Positions 1 to 8,345 of a DNA stretch of 64,000 bases are shown one piece after another. The DNA is taken from contig NZ_PKOJ01000005.1 of assembly GCF_002860325.1 (NCBI RefSeq), positions 62,001-126,000 on the forward strand. The letters are read 5' to 3'. Both the position numbers and the translations under genes were made by a program. The stretch's first letter is position 1; each line of letters opens with the position of its first letter. A model generated the notes under the pieces. The model worked only from the letters and a program-made list of their open reading frames with translations. It ran no database searches and was not told where the DNA came from. The DNA comes from Neptunicoccus cionae. Its GTDB lineage: Bacteria; Pseudomonadota; Alphaproteobacteria; Rhodobacterales; Rhodobacteraceae.

Positions 1-497
1 CCTTCTCAGCCGAAGCGGTTGGAAAACTGCTGAATGCCACCCGTCTGCCGGGTGCAGCGCGGATAGCCTTTTTCGAGATGACCATTGCGAATATGCTGCT
101 TGGAAACTCTGACAATCATGCAAAAAACCACGCCCTGCTTTACACCGGTCAGCGTCCTGTTCTGGCACCAGCCTATGACATTGATCCGGTCTTGCTGGAG
201 GACGTGACACATGAGATGTCGTTTCGTATCGGTAAGGCCCAAATGGCAGATGATGTGGGGGCCGCGGATCTGGAGCTGTTTTTAAAGGCAATCGGTGCCA
301 GAGGCTTCGGGCGTCCGCTTGCACAACGCAGCGCAGGCATCATCAAAGCCGCCCTTGCGCGGGCAGCCGCGCTGCCGCGACCTGTCGGGAAGGCGCTGTC
401 TGATGTGATCCGGCAACAGGCACATCACCTGTCACAAAACGCGGGTTTTGATATGGAAGTGCCGGATTTTGATAATGTACCGGTAAACCGCCCTTAA
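1..497 (+). CDS. hipA: HipA-like serine/threonine kinase toxin, C-terminal part (5' end outside window)
   Basis: The frame is open from base 3, so the gene begins upstream and only about 164 C-terminal residues are visible. The stretch NMLLGNSDNHAKNHALLY carries the HipA catalytic loop (N-x-D-x-H-x-K-N), and LAPAYDIDP just after it matches the metal-binding Asp segment of the family. HipA proteins are the kinase toxins of HipBA type II toxin-antitoxin modules; the best-known member phosphorylates glutamyl-tRNA synthetase and causes growth arrest. The N-lobe and any hipB antitoxin would lie to the left of the window, so I cannot tell whether the module is complete. The gene ends 31 bp before the convergent yaeQ gene. 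The kinase family assignment is solid; the target is unknown. Confidence 0.8.
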   Translation, partial: FSAEAVGKLLNATRLPGAARIAFFEMTIANMLLGNSDNHAKNHALLYTGQRPVLAPAYDIDPVLLEDVTHEMSFRIGKAQMADDVGAADLELFLKAIGARGFGRPLAQRSAGIIKAALARAAALPRPVGKALSDVIRQQAHHLSQNAGFDMEVPDFDNVPVNRP

Positions 498-528
498 GGC
501 GCGATCAGACACCAAAAGCTTCATCCGT

Positions 529-1071
529 CTAAACGGTGTCTTTCCATTTCGTCTGGGACAGGTAAACGATGCTTTCGTCTACGCTGACCATCACTTCTCC
601 GTCCTGAATGTTGACTTGCAACTTCATCGTGCGATTTGCAAGTTTTGCGAGCTCTTGCGTATCCGCTTCGGAAAAGTGGACAACCCGAAGGTTGTCAAAA
701 CGGGTGGTGCTGTTCTTGATCTTCTCCCACCAGACCTCGGCGGTTCTACCATAGCTGTAGATAATTACCTCTTTGGCCTTGCTACAGGACTGGCGCACAA
801 TCTTCTCGCTCGGAAGCCCGAGCGCAACCCATAATTCCAGCTCGCCGCTCAGGCTTTTCTGCCAAATGTCCGGCTCGTCATCATCTGACAGGCCCTTGGT
901 CAGCTCCAGCTGTTCACCGGCATTCAGCGCGAAGGCGACAAGACGGACCATCAGCCGTTCATCGGTTTCCGACGGGTGTTTTGCAACGGTCAGCTTGTGG
1001 GTCTCGTAATAGTGGCGGTCCATATCGGACACGGAAAGCTCGACTTTATAAATAGTAGATTTTTGCGCCAT
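529..1071 (-). CDS. yaeQ: YaeQ family protein
   Basis: This 180-residue protein begins MAQKSTIYKVELSVSDMDRH, the typical YaeQ N-terminus with the D-M-D-R-x-Y-Y core, and is the usual length for the family. A longer reading to 1194 would add 41 residues with no YaeQ similarity, so the ATG at 1071 is preferred. YaeQ proteins adopt a compact fold reminiscent of PD-(D/E)XK nucleases. E. coli YaeQ was once linked to suppression of rfaH transcription defects, but its molecular role remains unclear. The C-terminal half keeps acidic and basic residues spread over a nuclease-like sheet (VWWEKIKN, LQVNIQDGEVMVS). It stands alone between hipA (convergent) and the MFS gene upstream on the same strand, 167 bp away. 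Confidence 0.85.
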   Translation of the reverse strand: MAQKSTIYKVELSVSDMDRHYYETHKLTVAKHPSETDERLMVRLVAFALNAGEQLELTKGLSDDDEPDIWQKSLSGELELWVALGLPSEKIVRQSCSKAKEVIIYSYGRTAEVWWEKIKNSTTRFDNLRVVHFSEADTQELAKLANRTMKLQVNIQDGEVMVSVDESIVYLSQTKWKDTV

Positions 1072-1238
1072 GACTTTTTCCAGAACAGGGGATGGGCGTG
1101 TGTAGAGTGCGGCGCGGTTTTGTGAAAGCCCAAAGCGACGCGTAAAAGTCGTGAGGGCAGGGGCGGGGAGCCAGGCAAAAACCGTGCCTGACACCCCTTG
1201 CCGACAAAGCGGCAGTTTCTCTTGCAGAAAGGGGCCGT

Positions 1239-2471
1239 CTATACTGTCTGTTCAGCGATCCGTTGCGCCCGTTGCCGCAACATATGATGGGCCAGTGCCA
1301 GACCGGCCAGCGCCAGTCCGAACAACGTCATACCATGCCAGCCCGCGACGCTCATCACTTTGACGCCAAGCGCAGAGCCCGCTGCCGCAGCAATGTAATA
1401 GGCAAGCATATAGACCGCGTTCATCCGGCTTTGTGCGTCGGGATCAATGGAAAAAACCCTTACCTGATTGGGGATTTGTGCGCCGAACACACCGATGTCC
1501 AACAGGATGATCCCGACGATGAGTCCGATGAGACTGTCGCCCGATACGGCCAGAACCACAAAGGATGACACCACCAGCCCGAGCGCGACAGTGATAATCC
1601 GGGCGGGGCCGAACGTGTCTACCATCCGGCCGGCTAGTTTGGCGCCGATAATTCCCGCCATCCCAACCAGTCCGAACAGACCCGCCTGCTGAACGCTGTA
1701 GGAAAACGGGACATCCGTGACATGAATGGCGAGCGTTGCCCAAAGCGCGTTGAAAGCGGCAAACCACAATGCGCCGGTCAGCGCACTTTCCCGTAGGGAT
1801 CTGTGTTTCCGGATCAGTCCGAACATTGATGCAATAAGGGCCGGATAAGGCAGTGAGACCTTGGGTTTGTTGTCAGGAAGATTCCGGCGCAGAAGAATGC
1901 CAAACAGCGCGGCCAAACCGGCAGCGACCAGGAACACTGATCTCCAACCGAAGTATTCCGCGATTGAACCGCTGATAGTACGGGACAACAGGATGCCGAT
2001 GGTCAAACCTGTCATAAGCGTTCCCATGACAGCCCCTTTGCGGGACGGTTCTGCAAGAGATGCGCCGATGGGCAGTAATTGCTGGGTAATATTCCCGCCC
2101 AGACCCACGGCAAAGAACGCGGTTGCCAGAACGAACAAATCGGGTGCAGCGAAAACGGCAAGCAATGCCAGCGTCAGCAGGATCGACAGGTAATCGATCA
2201 GACTGCGGCGGCTCATCACATCGCCCAGAGGAGAAATCAACAGGATCGCTGCAGCGTACCCGAGTTGCGTGGCGGCAGGGATTATACCCACAGCTCCGTC
2301 CCCGAGGTTGAAGGTCTGCTGTATCGAAGGAAGCAGAGGTTGGTTGTAGTAAAGATTGGCCACAGTGGCGGCGATAGCTGTTGCCATAAGCAGCAGTAAA
2401 GGACGCGACAATGGCGTTGGGACAGGGGTTCTGGACAAGAAATTGTCTCCTAAACGGTATCTGGCGGTCAC
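1239..2471 (-). CDS. MFS transporter, AraJ/YnfM-like drug or sugar efflux permease
   Basis: A 410-residue integral membrane protein with about 12 hydrophobic segments and the MFS loop 2-3 signature GDVMSRRS after the second segment. The N-terminal ATVANLYYNQPLLPSI is characteristic of the large MFS_1 group related to AraJ and YnfM exporters. It should sit in the cytoplasmic membrane and use the proton gradient. The start taken is a GTG; an ATG 28 codons later would cut into the first membrane segment. It is divergent from a LysR gene across a 120-bp gap that holds a good LysR box, the usual arrangement of a regulator and the exporter it controls. Substrate cannot be read from sequence. Confidence 0.85.
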   Translation of the reverse strand: MTARYRLGDNFLSRTPVPTPLSRPLLLLMATAIAATVANLYYNQPLLPSIQQTFNLGDGAVGIIPAATQLGYAAAILLISPLGDVMSRRSLIDYLSILLTLALLAVFAAPDLFVLATAFFAVGLGGNITQQLLPIGASLAEPSRKGAVMGTLMTGLTIGILLSRTISGSIAEYFGWRSVFLVAAGLAALFGILLRRNLPDNKPKVSLPYPALIASMFGLIRKHRSLRESALTGALWFAAFNALWATLAIHVTDVPFSYSVQQAGLFGLVGMAGIIGAKLAGRMVDTFGPARIITVALGLVVSSFVVLAVSGDSLIGLIVGIILLDIGVFGAQIPNQVRVFSIDPDAQSRMNAVYMLAYYIAAAAGSALGVKVMSVAGWHGMTLFGLALAGLALAHHMLRQRAQRIAEQTV

Positions 2472-2564
2472 AGGGGCCTGCCTTCAACTGCGATGGGTAT
2501 TTAAGCTTTTACGGGGGCGTAACAGGGATAAACCAATAAGAGAAATGTTACTTATTGATGATAA

Positions 2565-2583
2565 TTATACAGTATCTGTATAA
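2565..2583. promoter_or_regulatory. LysR-type operator (perfect inverted repeat)
   Basis: TTATACAG-TAT-CTGTATAA is a perfect 8-bp inverted repeat with a 3-base centre and contains ATAC-N7-GTAT, the classical T-N11-A LysR box. It ends 8 bp before the lysR ATG at 2592, a position that suits autorepression plus control of the divergent MFS gene. The site is seen; its binding protein is inferred from position. Confidence 0.65.
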
Positions 2584-2591
2584 GTGGTGAC

Positions 2592-3509
2592 ATGGAAATC
2601 CGAACACTCAAAACCTTTGTCGCCGTCGCAAATCTCAAAGGCTTCTCTGCGGCGGCACGCCAGTTGAACATGGTGCAGCCTGCTGTCAGCCGCCAGATTT
2701 CCGAATTGGAAGAGGAACTGGGTGTCAGCCTGTTCTGGCGTTCTACCCGCGAAGTGCGGATCACGGCTGCCGGTGAAACCTTGTTGCGCGAAGCTACAGA
2801 GATCCTTGCCCAAGAAGAACGCGCACGCCTTCTGGTGCAAAGGACGGGAACCGGTGAATTGGGGCGGCTGCGTATCGGGTTTCTAGGCTCGGCTGTGCAA
2901 GCGTTCTTACCCGCTCTTGTTCGGGAGTTCTCAGCACGTTTTCCACAAATTCAGGTTTCGCTTTTGGAAATGACTGCCGGCGAACTGGCCGAAGCACTGA
3001 TGGCCGGCCGGCTCGATGTTTCCCTGTCCCGCCCGCTTCCCCCGGCAATGGCGGACCGGTTTGAAAGCTGGGACATTTATTCGGACCGGCTCGTTGCTTT
3101 CCTGCCGGACGGTCATGCGCTGGCGTCGGAACCCTGCCTTCCGGTCTCTGCGCTGTCGTCCCATCCCTTCGTTCTGTTCCAACGGGACGGTGCGCCGGAT
3201 CTGTTCGATCAGGTTGTCAGTGTGTGCAATGCCGCGGGATTTTCGCCCGATATTCTGGCGCAGCCAAACTCCATGCAGGCGGTGCTGATCGCTGTGGGGT
3301 CCGGTCTTGGCGTCACACTCGCCCCCGCCTGCATTGCCCAGCTTAACACATCAGGTTGTGTCGAACGCCCCCTGAGCGACCAGACCGTCCCAATCCCCCT
3401 GCAACTCCACGTCCGCGCCGACCGCGCCGAAGCCGCAACACAAGCTTTCGCCGCGCTGGTAAAAGAAGAATTGGGTACCATTCGCAAAATCATGGGTGCG
3501 GGAGGGTAG
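2592..3509 (+). CDS. LysR family transcriptional regulator
   Basis: A 305-residue LysR protein. The N-terminal winged helix-turn-helix spans about residues 1-60 (EIRTLKTFVAVANLKGFSAA, then QPAVSRQISELEEELGVSLF), followed by a linker helix and a LysR substrate-binding domain (about 88-295) of normal length. Divergence from the MFS exporter and the palindrome directly before its start codon indicate that it regulates that exporter and itself. LysR proteins usually bind a small-molecule inducer in the C-terminal domain; the ligand is unknown. It converges on the RidA-like gene with a 40-bp gap. Confidence 0.9.
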   Translation: MEIRTLKTFVAVANLKGFSAAARQLNMVQPAVSRQISELEEELGVSLFWRSTREVRITAAGETLLREATEILAQEERARLLVQRTGTGELGRLRIGFLGSAVQAFLPALVREFSARFPQIQVSLLEMTAGELAEALMAGRLDVSLSRPLPPAMADRFESWDIYSDRLVAFLPDGHALASEPCLPVSALSSHPFVLFQRDGAPDLFDQVVSVCNAAGFSPDILAQPNSMQAVLIAVGSGLGVTLAPACIAQLNTSGCVERPLSDQTVPIPLQLHVRADRAEAATQAFAALVKEELGTIRKIMGAGG

Positions 3510-3549
3510 CTGTAAGGCAGTCGAGCGTCTATTGGGGCCGGTTCCTAGA

Positions 3550-4041
3550 TCAAACGGGCCTTTTCAGGGCGGCTGTAACCTCAATCAGCACAGGCGCGTT
3601 TCTGGGAAGGCTTTTTACTCCGATCACGGACCGGGTGTGCCGCCCCTTGGCCCCGAGGGCGCCAATTAAACAGTTGGACGCTCCGTCCGCCACAGCAGAG
3701 ATATCTTGAAAAGTATCATCATGGGCAACATAGCAGGTAACGCGCAGCAGTCTGTTCAGGTTCTCCAAACCTCCGGCTGAATGATGTAGCCAGCTCATGG
3801 CCTGTTGCGCGCAGATGCGTGCGGCATCCACCGCATCCCGTACTGAAATGCCCGTGCCAACGGCACCGACATATGCCAACCCGCTATCTTTCTTCGGAAT
3901 TTGCCCCGCCACATAGGCCGTATGTCCTTCTATGGTGACCAAATCGTAGGGGTATTTTGTTCCTTCGGGTTTTGGCAGGTTTTTGATGATTGAATTCAGC
4001 TGTGTGTCCGCGGCCGGTTCATGCTGTTTCACATTAGTCAT
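3550..4041 (-). CDS. RidA/YjgF family protein (enamine/imine deaminase-like)
   Basis: A 163-residue member of the RidA (YjgF/L-PSP) superfamily, longer than canonical RidA (about 128). Family features include YVAGQIP near residue 65 and the C-terminal PVLIEVTAA strand. RidA proteins hydrolyse reactive enamines/imines released by PLP enzymes; many catabolic paralogs of this longer type have other or unknown roles. I see VIGVKSLPRNAPVLIEV but not the strict R-x-x-V-x-V-x-x-L-P active-site arginine context of RidA itself, so deaminase activity is not assured. The ATG at 4041 overlaps the TRAP permease stop by 8 bases (ATGACTAA), which implies translational coupling and shared expression with the TAXI-TRAP transporter. 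Confidence 0.85.
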   Translation of the reverse strand: MTNVKQHEPAADTQLNSIIKNLPKPEGTKYPYDLVTIEGHTAYVAGQIPKKDSGLAYVGAVGTGISVRDAVDAARICAQQAMSWLHHSAGGLENLNRLLRVTCYVAHDDTFQDISAVADGASNCLIGALGAKGRHTRSVIGVKSLPRNAPVLIEVTAALKRPV

Positions 4042-5920
4042 TGAGTGCGGGTTCCTTGATAGAATGTTGCGAACCATAGCGCTGGAGCCCCCAGACTGCG
4101 GCAATCACTGCCAGGGCTGCGGCGCTGAGCAACGGGTTCGGTGTAACGAGAAGCCCGGCGGCGAACAGAAGAAGTCCCCGGCTGATCCACCCCAGTGCAC
4201 GTCCGCCCATCCAGCCAGTCAGCGCAATCGACAGGCAGATGATTGCAATGGCCGAGCGTATCAGCACCAACAACAACGCGCCCCATTCCCCCTGTCCCAA
4301 CAATTCAGGATTTGCGACAAACAGGAACGGAATGACATAGGCCGGAATGCCCAAGGCAAATGCGCGCCAGCCCACAGATGTGGCACTTGTTCCGGCAATT
4401 GGTGCGGCGGCAAAGGCAGCCACCGCGACAGGTGGTGTGATTTGTCCCAGCACAGCATAGTAGAAAACGAACAGGTGCGCAGCGAGCGGATCTGCCCCCA
4501 GTTCAACCAGCGCAGGTGCAACCAGGGTTGCCTGAATTATGTAGGCAGGGGTTGTGGGCATGCCCATGCCAAAAATGAATGCTGCAATCATCGCGAGGAA
4601 CAAGGCAACGTACAGATTGCCGTCAGCAAAGGCGATCACAAGGCTGCTGAAGCGAAAGCCCAGCCCAGAAATCTGAACGATCCCGACGATAATCCCTGCC
4701 GAAGCACAGGCTATTGCAACGGTAACGGCGGCCCGTGCCCCGAACTCCAGCCCGTTCGCGATCACGCTTGGCGAGACCATCGTTGAGCGGCGCAGGAACG
4801 GCGTTATGATTGTTGCGACAACCCCGTAAAATGCACAGAGGCTCGGGGTGTAGCCCATCAACAGGAACGTCATAATCAGGACCAAAGGCAGCAGGAATGT
4901 CCAACCTGCCTTGAATTCCCGCCACGTTGCCCCCTTCTCGTTTTTCGCCAATGGCTGCAACCCGTGTTTGAGTGCTTCCCAATGGACTGCAACGAACAAT
5001 GACGCGAAGAACAGAAACGCCGGAAGAACGGCAGCGGTGATCACTTCCTGATAGCTGATGCCAAGGATTGCAGCCATCAGGAAGGCGGCGGCACCCATGA
5101 TCGGCGGGGTGATCTGACCGCCGGTCGAGGCGACAGCCTCAACCGCGCCGGCGAAGTTTTTGGGGTAGCCGAGTTTCTTCATCATCGGGATGGTAATGGC
5201 ACCGGTGGTCGCAACATTGGCGACCGAACTGCCGGACATGGTGCCCATCAAAGCACTGGCGACAACCGCCATTTTGGCAGGCCCGCCACGGGTGGAACCC
5301 GTTGCCGACTTGGTGACATTCACGAAGAAGTCACCGCCGCCGATAACCTGCAGCAGGGCACCAAAGACAACAAACAGAAAGATGAAATCCGTTGAAACAC
5401 CAAGGGCGACTCCGAAGATACCCTCAAAGCTGAAATACATCTGATCGACAAATTCGTTGATCCCCACACCTTTGTGGGCAAGCGGGCGCAGAAAATCTAC
5501 GAACCGCAGGTAGGGACCGGCGAAACCGTAAGCGATAAAGAACAGGCATAGCCCCGAGATCGCCATGCCAAGTGACCTGCGGGTCATTTCAAGCACCACG
5601 AAGACTGTACCAAGGGCGACGAACAACTCGAACGGTGTTGCCGCGCGGGTCCACGGCGGGCGCACCACAATCGAAGAGTGGTTGACGATCAGATACCCCA
5701 CACAGATCACCGATAAAGCAATAAGTGCATAGTCGATACAAGCGCGAAATCCACCCCGCGCCGAACGATAGATCAGAAAGCCCAGTACCAGTGAAAAGAG
5801 CAGATGCGCCCCGCGCACGATCAGGTCGGGGAACAGAAAAAATGGCGAGGCCACCAACAGGTGAAACAGGGCCATTGTTACCGCAAGGAAGGCTATTATT
5901 TTGTCCAGATTGACGGTCAT
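4034..5920 (-). CDS. TRAP transporter permease, DctQ-DctM fused type (4TM/12TM), TAXI system
   Basis: A 628-residue membrane protein in which the small DctQ-like four-helix region (about residues 1-150) is fused to the large DctM-like region. The DctM part shows GTMSGSSVANVATTGAITIP and the repeated ITPPIMGAAAF / ITPPVAVAAFAA loops of TRAP permeases. This fused architecture is standard for TAXI-type TRAP systems, which use a sodium gradient to import organic acids delivered by a periplasmic TAXI protein. The TAXI gene lies directly upstream and is separated by a 12-bp-stem hairpin. The downstream RidA-like gene overlaps its stop. Likely cargo is a small carboxylate; the exact substrate is unknown. 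Confidence 0.92.
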   Translation of the reverse strand: MTVNLDKIIAFLAVTMALFHLLVASPFFLFPDLIVRGAHLLFSLVLGFLIYRSARGGFRACIDYALIALSVICVGYLIVNHSSIVVRPPWTRAATPFELFVALGTVFVVLEMTRRSLGMAISGLCLFFIAYGFAGPYLRFVDFLRPLAHKGVGINEFVDQMYFSFEGIFGVALGVSTDFIFLFVVFGALLQVIGGGDFFVNVTKSATGSTRGGPAKMAVVASALMGTMSGSSVANVATTGAITIPMMKKLGYPKNFAGAVEAVASTGGQITPPIMGAAAFLMAAILGISYQEVITAAVLPAFLFFASLFVAVHWEALKHGLQPLAKNEKGATWREFKAGWTFLLPLVLIMTFLLMGYTPSLCAFYGVVATIITPFLRRSTMVSPSVIANGLEFGARAAVTVAIACASAGIIVGIVQISGLGFRFSSLVIAFADGNLYVALFLAMIAAFIFGMGMPTTPAYIIQATLVAPALVELGADPLAAHLFVFYYAVLGQITPPVAVAAFAAAPIAGTSATSVGWRAFALGIPAYVIPFLFVANPELLGQGEWGALLLVLIRSAIAIICLSIALTGWMGGRALGWISRGLLLFAAGLLVTPNPLLSAAALAVIAAVWGLQRYGSQHSIKEPALND

Positions 5921-5997
5921 CGGGCCATTTTTCCTGTCATTGAGTGGGGGTTCAATCAGCGATCCAGCGCGCTGATGCTACAGATATAAGGGAACAG

Positions 5998-6029
5998 GCT
6001 CTCGCAAGGCGGGAGGCCCTTGCGAGAGC
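5998..6029 (-). terminator. Intercistronic hairpin after TAXI binding-protein gene
   Basis: GCTCTCGCAAGG (5998-6009) pairs perfectly with CCTTGCGAGAGC (6018-6029) around an 8-base loop, starting 9 bp past the binding-protein stop. No long U-tract follows, so it is more likely a partial terminator or 3' stabiliser that keeps binding-protein mRNA above permease mRNA. Confidence 0.75.
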
Positions 6030-6037
6030 AAAAGCGC

Positions 6038-7051
6038 TTATTTCAAAGCCGCTTTATCCATCTCGATGCCTTGTTCTTCATAGAATCTGGCCGCACCGGG
6101 GTGGATTGGAACGAGCATGCCGCGGCCCGCTGTATCCGCATCGATGTATTGCAGCAAAGCATGGGTCTTCTGAAATTTGTCCAGATTGTTCCAGATGCTT
6201 GATGTCACTTTATATGCAGTGTCGTCTGACATTGCATCAGAAGCAAACAAGAATGTCTTGGTGCCAACAGAGGTCACTGGTTCTGCCTGACCTTTGTAAA
6301 GACCTACGGGCAGGGTCACTTTTTCAAAGCCGCCTCCGTATTCGGCAAGATAGGCATCCGCTTTGTCATCGGCAATTTCAAGAACTCGGAGCTCTCTGGC
6401 GGCTTCGGTCGCCAGAACTGTGGAATGCGGGTAGAGCGCGACCCACATCACCGCGTCCAACTGGCCGTTGCGCAAACCGTTCTGGGATTCTTTCCAGCTC
6501 AGGTGATGGACTTTGCCACCGTCTGCCTCAAGGTCATCGATTGTCATGCCATGAACAGTGAGCAGGTTGTTGAAAGCGTTCCAAGATGTCTGGCCGGGCT
6601 GGCCAGCACTGATTTGTTTGCCAACAAGGTCTTCAATAGATTGTATGTCGGATTTTGCATCTACCCAGATCTGGATCGCACTCGGGAAGAAGGTCATGAG
6701 CCCGCGCACATTCTGGATCGGATTGTCTGGTGTTGCCGGATCAAGACCCGCCCACGCGTCCGCGGCATTGCTTGCGGATGTGATGCCAAGATCCGCATCG
6801 CCTGCGGAAACCCGCAGAAGGTTGGGGCCGGAACCACCGGGTTGCACGCCAATAATACTGTCGGGGAAGGTTTGACGCATCAGATCGCCAAGACCTGTGG
6901 CCACAACGTTAAAGGTGCCGCCGCTCGGGCCGCCGCCAATGTTCAGAAAATCGGGATCATCTGCATATGACGCTGTTGCGAAAGTAATTGAAGCCGCTGC
7001 AAGAACGCCGGTGGCAGCCATCGCAATACGGTGTCTAAGAGTGTGAGTCAT
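6038..7051 (-). CDS. TAXI family TRAP transporter solute-binding protein
   Basis: A 337-residue periplasmic binding protein. The start at 7051 gives a clean Sec signal peptide (MTHTLRHRIAMAATGVLAAA with cleavage near ATASYA-DD, about residue 29) and has GAGAGG at ribosome-binding distance. The mature N-terminus LNIGGGPSGGTFNVVATGLG is the TAXI family hallmark, and GQPGQTSWNAF and the late VPIHPGAARFYEEQGI fit the family. It captures the substrate in the periplasm and hands it to the fused TRAP permease encoded next. A LysR gene lies upstream on the same strand, and a strong inverted repeat sits in the gap between them. Confidence 0.92.
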   Translation of the reverse strand: MTHTLRHRIAMAATGVLAAASITFATASYADDPDFLNIGGGPSGGTFNVVATGLGDLMRQTFPDSIIGVQPGGSGPNLLRVSAGDADLGITSASNAADAWAGLDPATPDNPIQNVRGLMTFFPSAIQIWVDAKSDIQSIEDLVGKQISAGQPGQTSWNAFNNLLTVHGMTIDDLEADGGKVHHLSWKESQNGLRNGQLDAVMWVALYPHSTVLATEAARELRVLEIADDKADAYLAEYGGGFEKVTLPVGLYKGQAEPVTSVGTKTFLFASDAMSDDTAYKVTSSIWNNLDKFQKTHALLQYIDADTAGRGMLVPIHPGAARFYEEQGIEMDKAALK

Positions 7052-7091
7052 TTGAAGCCTCTCTAGGTTAGACTCAAATCTAAGCCGATGC

Positions 7092-7130
7092 TGTCCGCAT
7101 CGGACAACAGAATTTATAACTTTGTCCGAT
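7092..7130. promoter_or_regulatory. Candidate LysR operator upstream of the TAXI-TRAP genes
   Basis: ATCGGACAA (7099-7107) and TTGTCCGAT (7122-7130) form a perfect 9-bp inverted repeat around a 14-base A/T-rich spacer that contains TTATAA. A third half-site, TGTCCG at 7092-7097, makes an overlapping TGTCCG-CAT-CGGACA palindrome. It lies 41 bp upstream of the TAXI ATG, where an activator or repressor would act. The neighbouring LysR is the obvious candidate ligand; that is inference. Confidence 0.6.
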
Positions 7131-7192
7131 AAAAATCCTATATATATAGACAATGCTTATATTTGGATAGATTTTGGATATTTGATCAGGGG

Positions 7193-8095
7193 TCAGCGCT
7201 GCCAGTTTGGGCGTAATGCATCTTTTATATGCATAACAAATTTTTGTGCTGTCGGTGCAAGGGACCGGCCTTTTCGCGTAATGATCCCCAACTCCCGGAA
7301 CAGTGGCGGGTCAAGCAGCGTCCGGAATACAACGTCACTTTCGATCGCATTTACCGACATTTGCGGCAGAGCTGCGATTCCGAGGTTCGTTTGAAGAAGT
7401 GACAGGACCGTTCCTATGTTGGAGACTTCGATCCAGGGAACAGCGACATTCGCGGGCACCGTTTCAAGAGTGTCCAGAATCGGGCGTATCCCTGTATCCT
7501 GCGCAAACGAGATATAGGGGAACCCCTCCAGTTCCGCCCAGGTTATCGGCCTTTTGTCCTGACCCAAAGGATGCGCCTTATGCACCACCACACCAAAAGG
7601 GTCACGTAACAGAGGCTCGAACGAAAGGCCGTCAAAAGGCTCTGTCTTGCCCGCCACGCCAAGATCGACTTCCCCGTTGGCCACGCGTTCCTTGATGCCA
7701 AACGAATTGTCGTCCCGCAGGGATATGCGAACATCCGGATAGCTTGCCGAAAAGCTTTTAATTGTGTTGGGCAGGATATTGGTCGCAATGGAAGGCAGCA
7801 CAGCGACAGATACCGTCCCTTGCGTTCCCTCGGCTGCCGAGTGGAGATCGGACAGTGTTGTTTCAAGATCGTTCAGAATCCGCTCAAGTATCGGGAGATA
7901 CTTTTCACTTGGTTTGGTAAGGCGCAACGTCTTTGTCGTGCGGTCAAACAGGGTCAGGCCAAGCGCTTCTTCGAGTTGTTTGATCGCCGTCGTAACAGAG
8001 GGTTGGGACATTTTCAGCACTTCTGCCGCGCGGGTAAAAGACCGCTCACGGGAAACAGCAATAAAGGCGCGGAGTTGGCTAATAGTTACTTTCAT
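7193..8095 (-). CDS. LysR family transcriptional regulator of the TAXI-TRAP locus
   Basis: A 300-residue LysR regulator when started at the ATG at 8095, which gives the canonical KVTISQLRAFIAVSRERSFT and the recognition helix QPSVTTAIKQLEEALGLTLF. A 32-residue extension possible upstream has no LysR similarity. The C-terminal effector domain (about 90-295) is complete. It is transcribed in the same direction as the TAXI-TRAP-RidA genes and precedes them by 141 bp, so it may be both local regulator and first gene of the group. It is divergent from hyuA across 250 bp that contain two palindromic elements, so control of hyuA is also possible. Confidence 0.88.
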   Translation of the reverse strand: MKVTISQLRAFIAVSRERSFTRAAEVLKMSQPSVTTAIKQLEEALGLTLFDRTTKTLRLTKPSEKYLPILERILNDLETTLSDLHSAAEGTQGTVSVAVLPSIATNILPNTIKSFSASYPDVRISLRDDNSFGIKERVANGEVDLGVAGKTEPFDGLSFEPLLRDPFGVVVHKAHPLGQDKRPITWAELEGFPYISFAQDTGIRPILDTLETVPANVAVPWIEVSNIGTVLSLLQTNLGIAALPQMSVNAIESDVVFRTLLDPPLFRELGIITRKGRSLAPTAQKFVMHIKDALRPNWQR

Positions 8096-8198
8096 TCGGG
8101 TTTCATCAAGACCTTTGCTCCGTGAGTGCCTGCCGTTGAGTTGTAAGGCAAAACGCAATGCAAAAACATCTGAATGCGTTCCGGTTTGCAATGCGTTT

Positions 8199-8216
8199 GT
8201 TTCGGAGCTCCGAAAC
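8199..8216. promoter_or_regulatory. 18-bp perfect palindrome in the lysR/hyuA divergent region
   Basis: GTTTCGGAGCTCCGAAAC is a perfect 18-bp palindrome with no spacer, 104 bp upstream of the lysR start and 130 bp upstream of hyuA. Its symmetry and position suggest a dimer-binding site or autoregulatory operator. No identified family consensus can be assigned from sequence alone. Confidence 0.5.
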
Positions 8217-8303
8217 GGGACCGCTGCTGTTTGGGGCCTGCTTTGCGTTCAAACTGGTAGGGCGCCGTGTTTGGCGGCCGTTTTGAAAGTTGTATCAGTA
8301 AAT

Positions 8304-8338
8304 TAAAGTATTGACTTTAGTTTAAAGTACGTACTTTA
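8304..8338 (+). promoter_or_regulatory. Tandem GntR-type operators overlapping the hyuA promoter
   Basis: Two 16-bp sites, TAAAGT-ATTG-ACTTTA (8304-8319) and TAAAGT-ACGT-ACTTTA (8323-8338), share perfect arms and lie 19 bp centre to centre. Both contain GT-N4-AC, the minimal GntR-family core. A TTGACT -35-like hexamer (8311-8316) falls inside the first site, so occupation would block the promoter. The operon carries its own UTRA-type GntR gene, which is the likely repressor. Confidence 0.65.
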
Positions 8339-8345
8339 TAAATCC

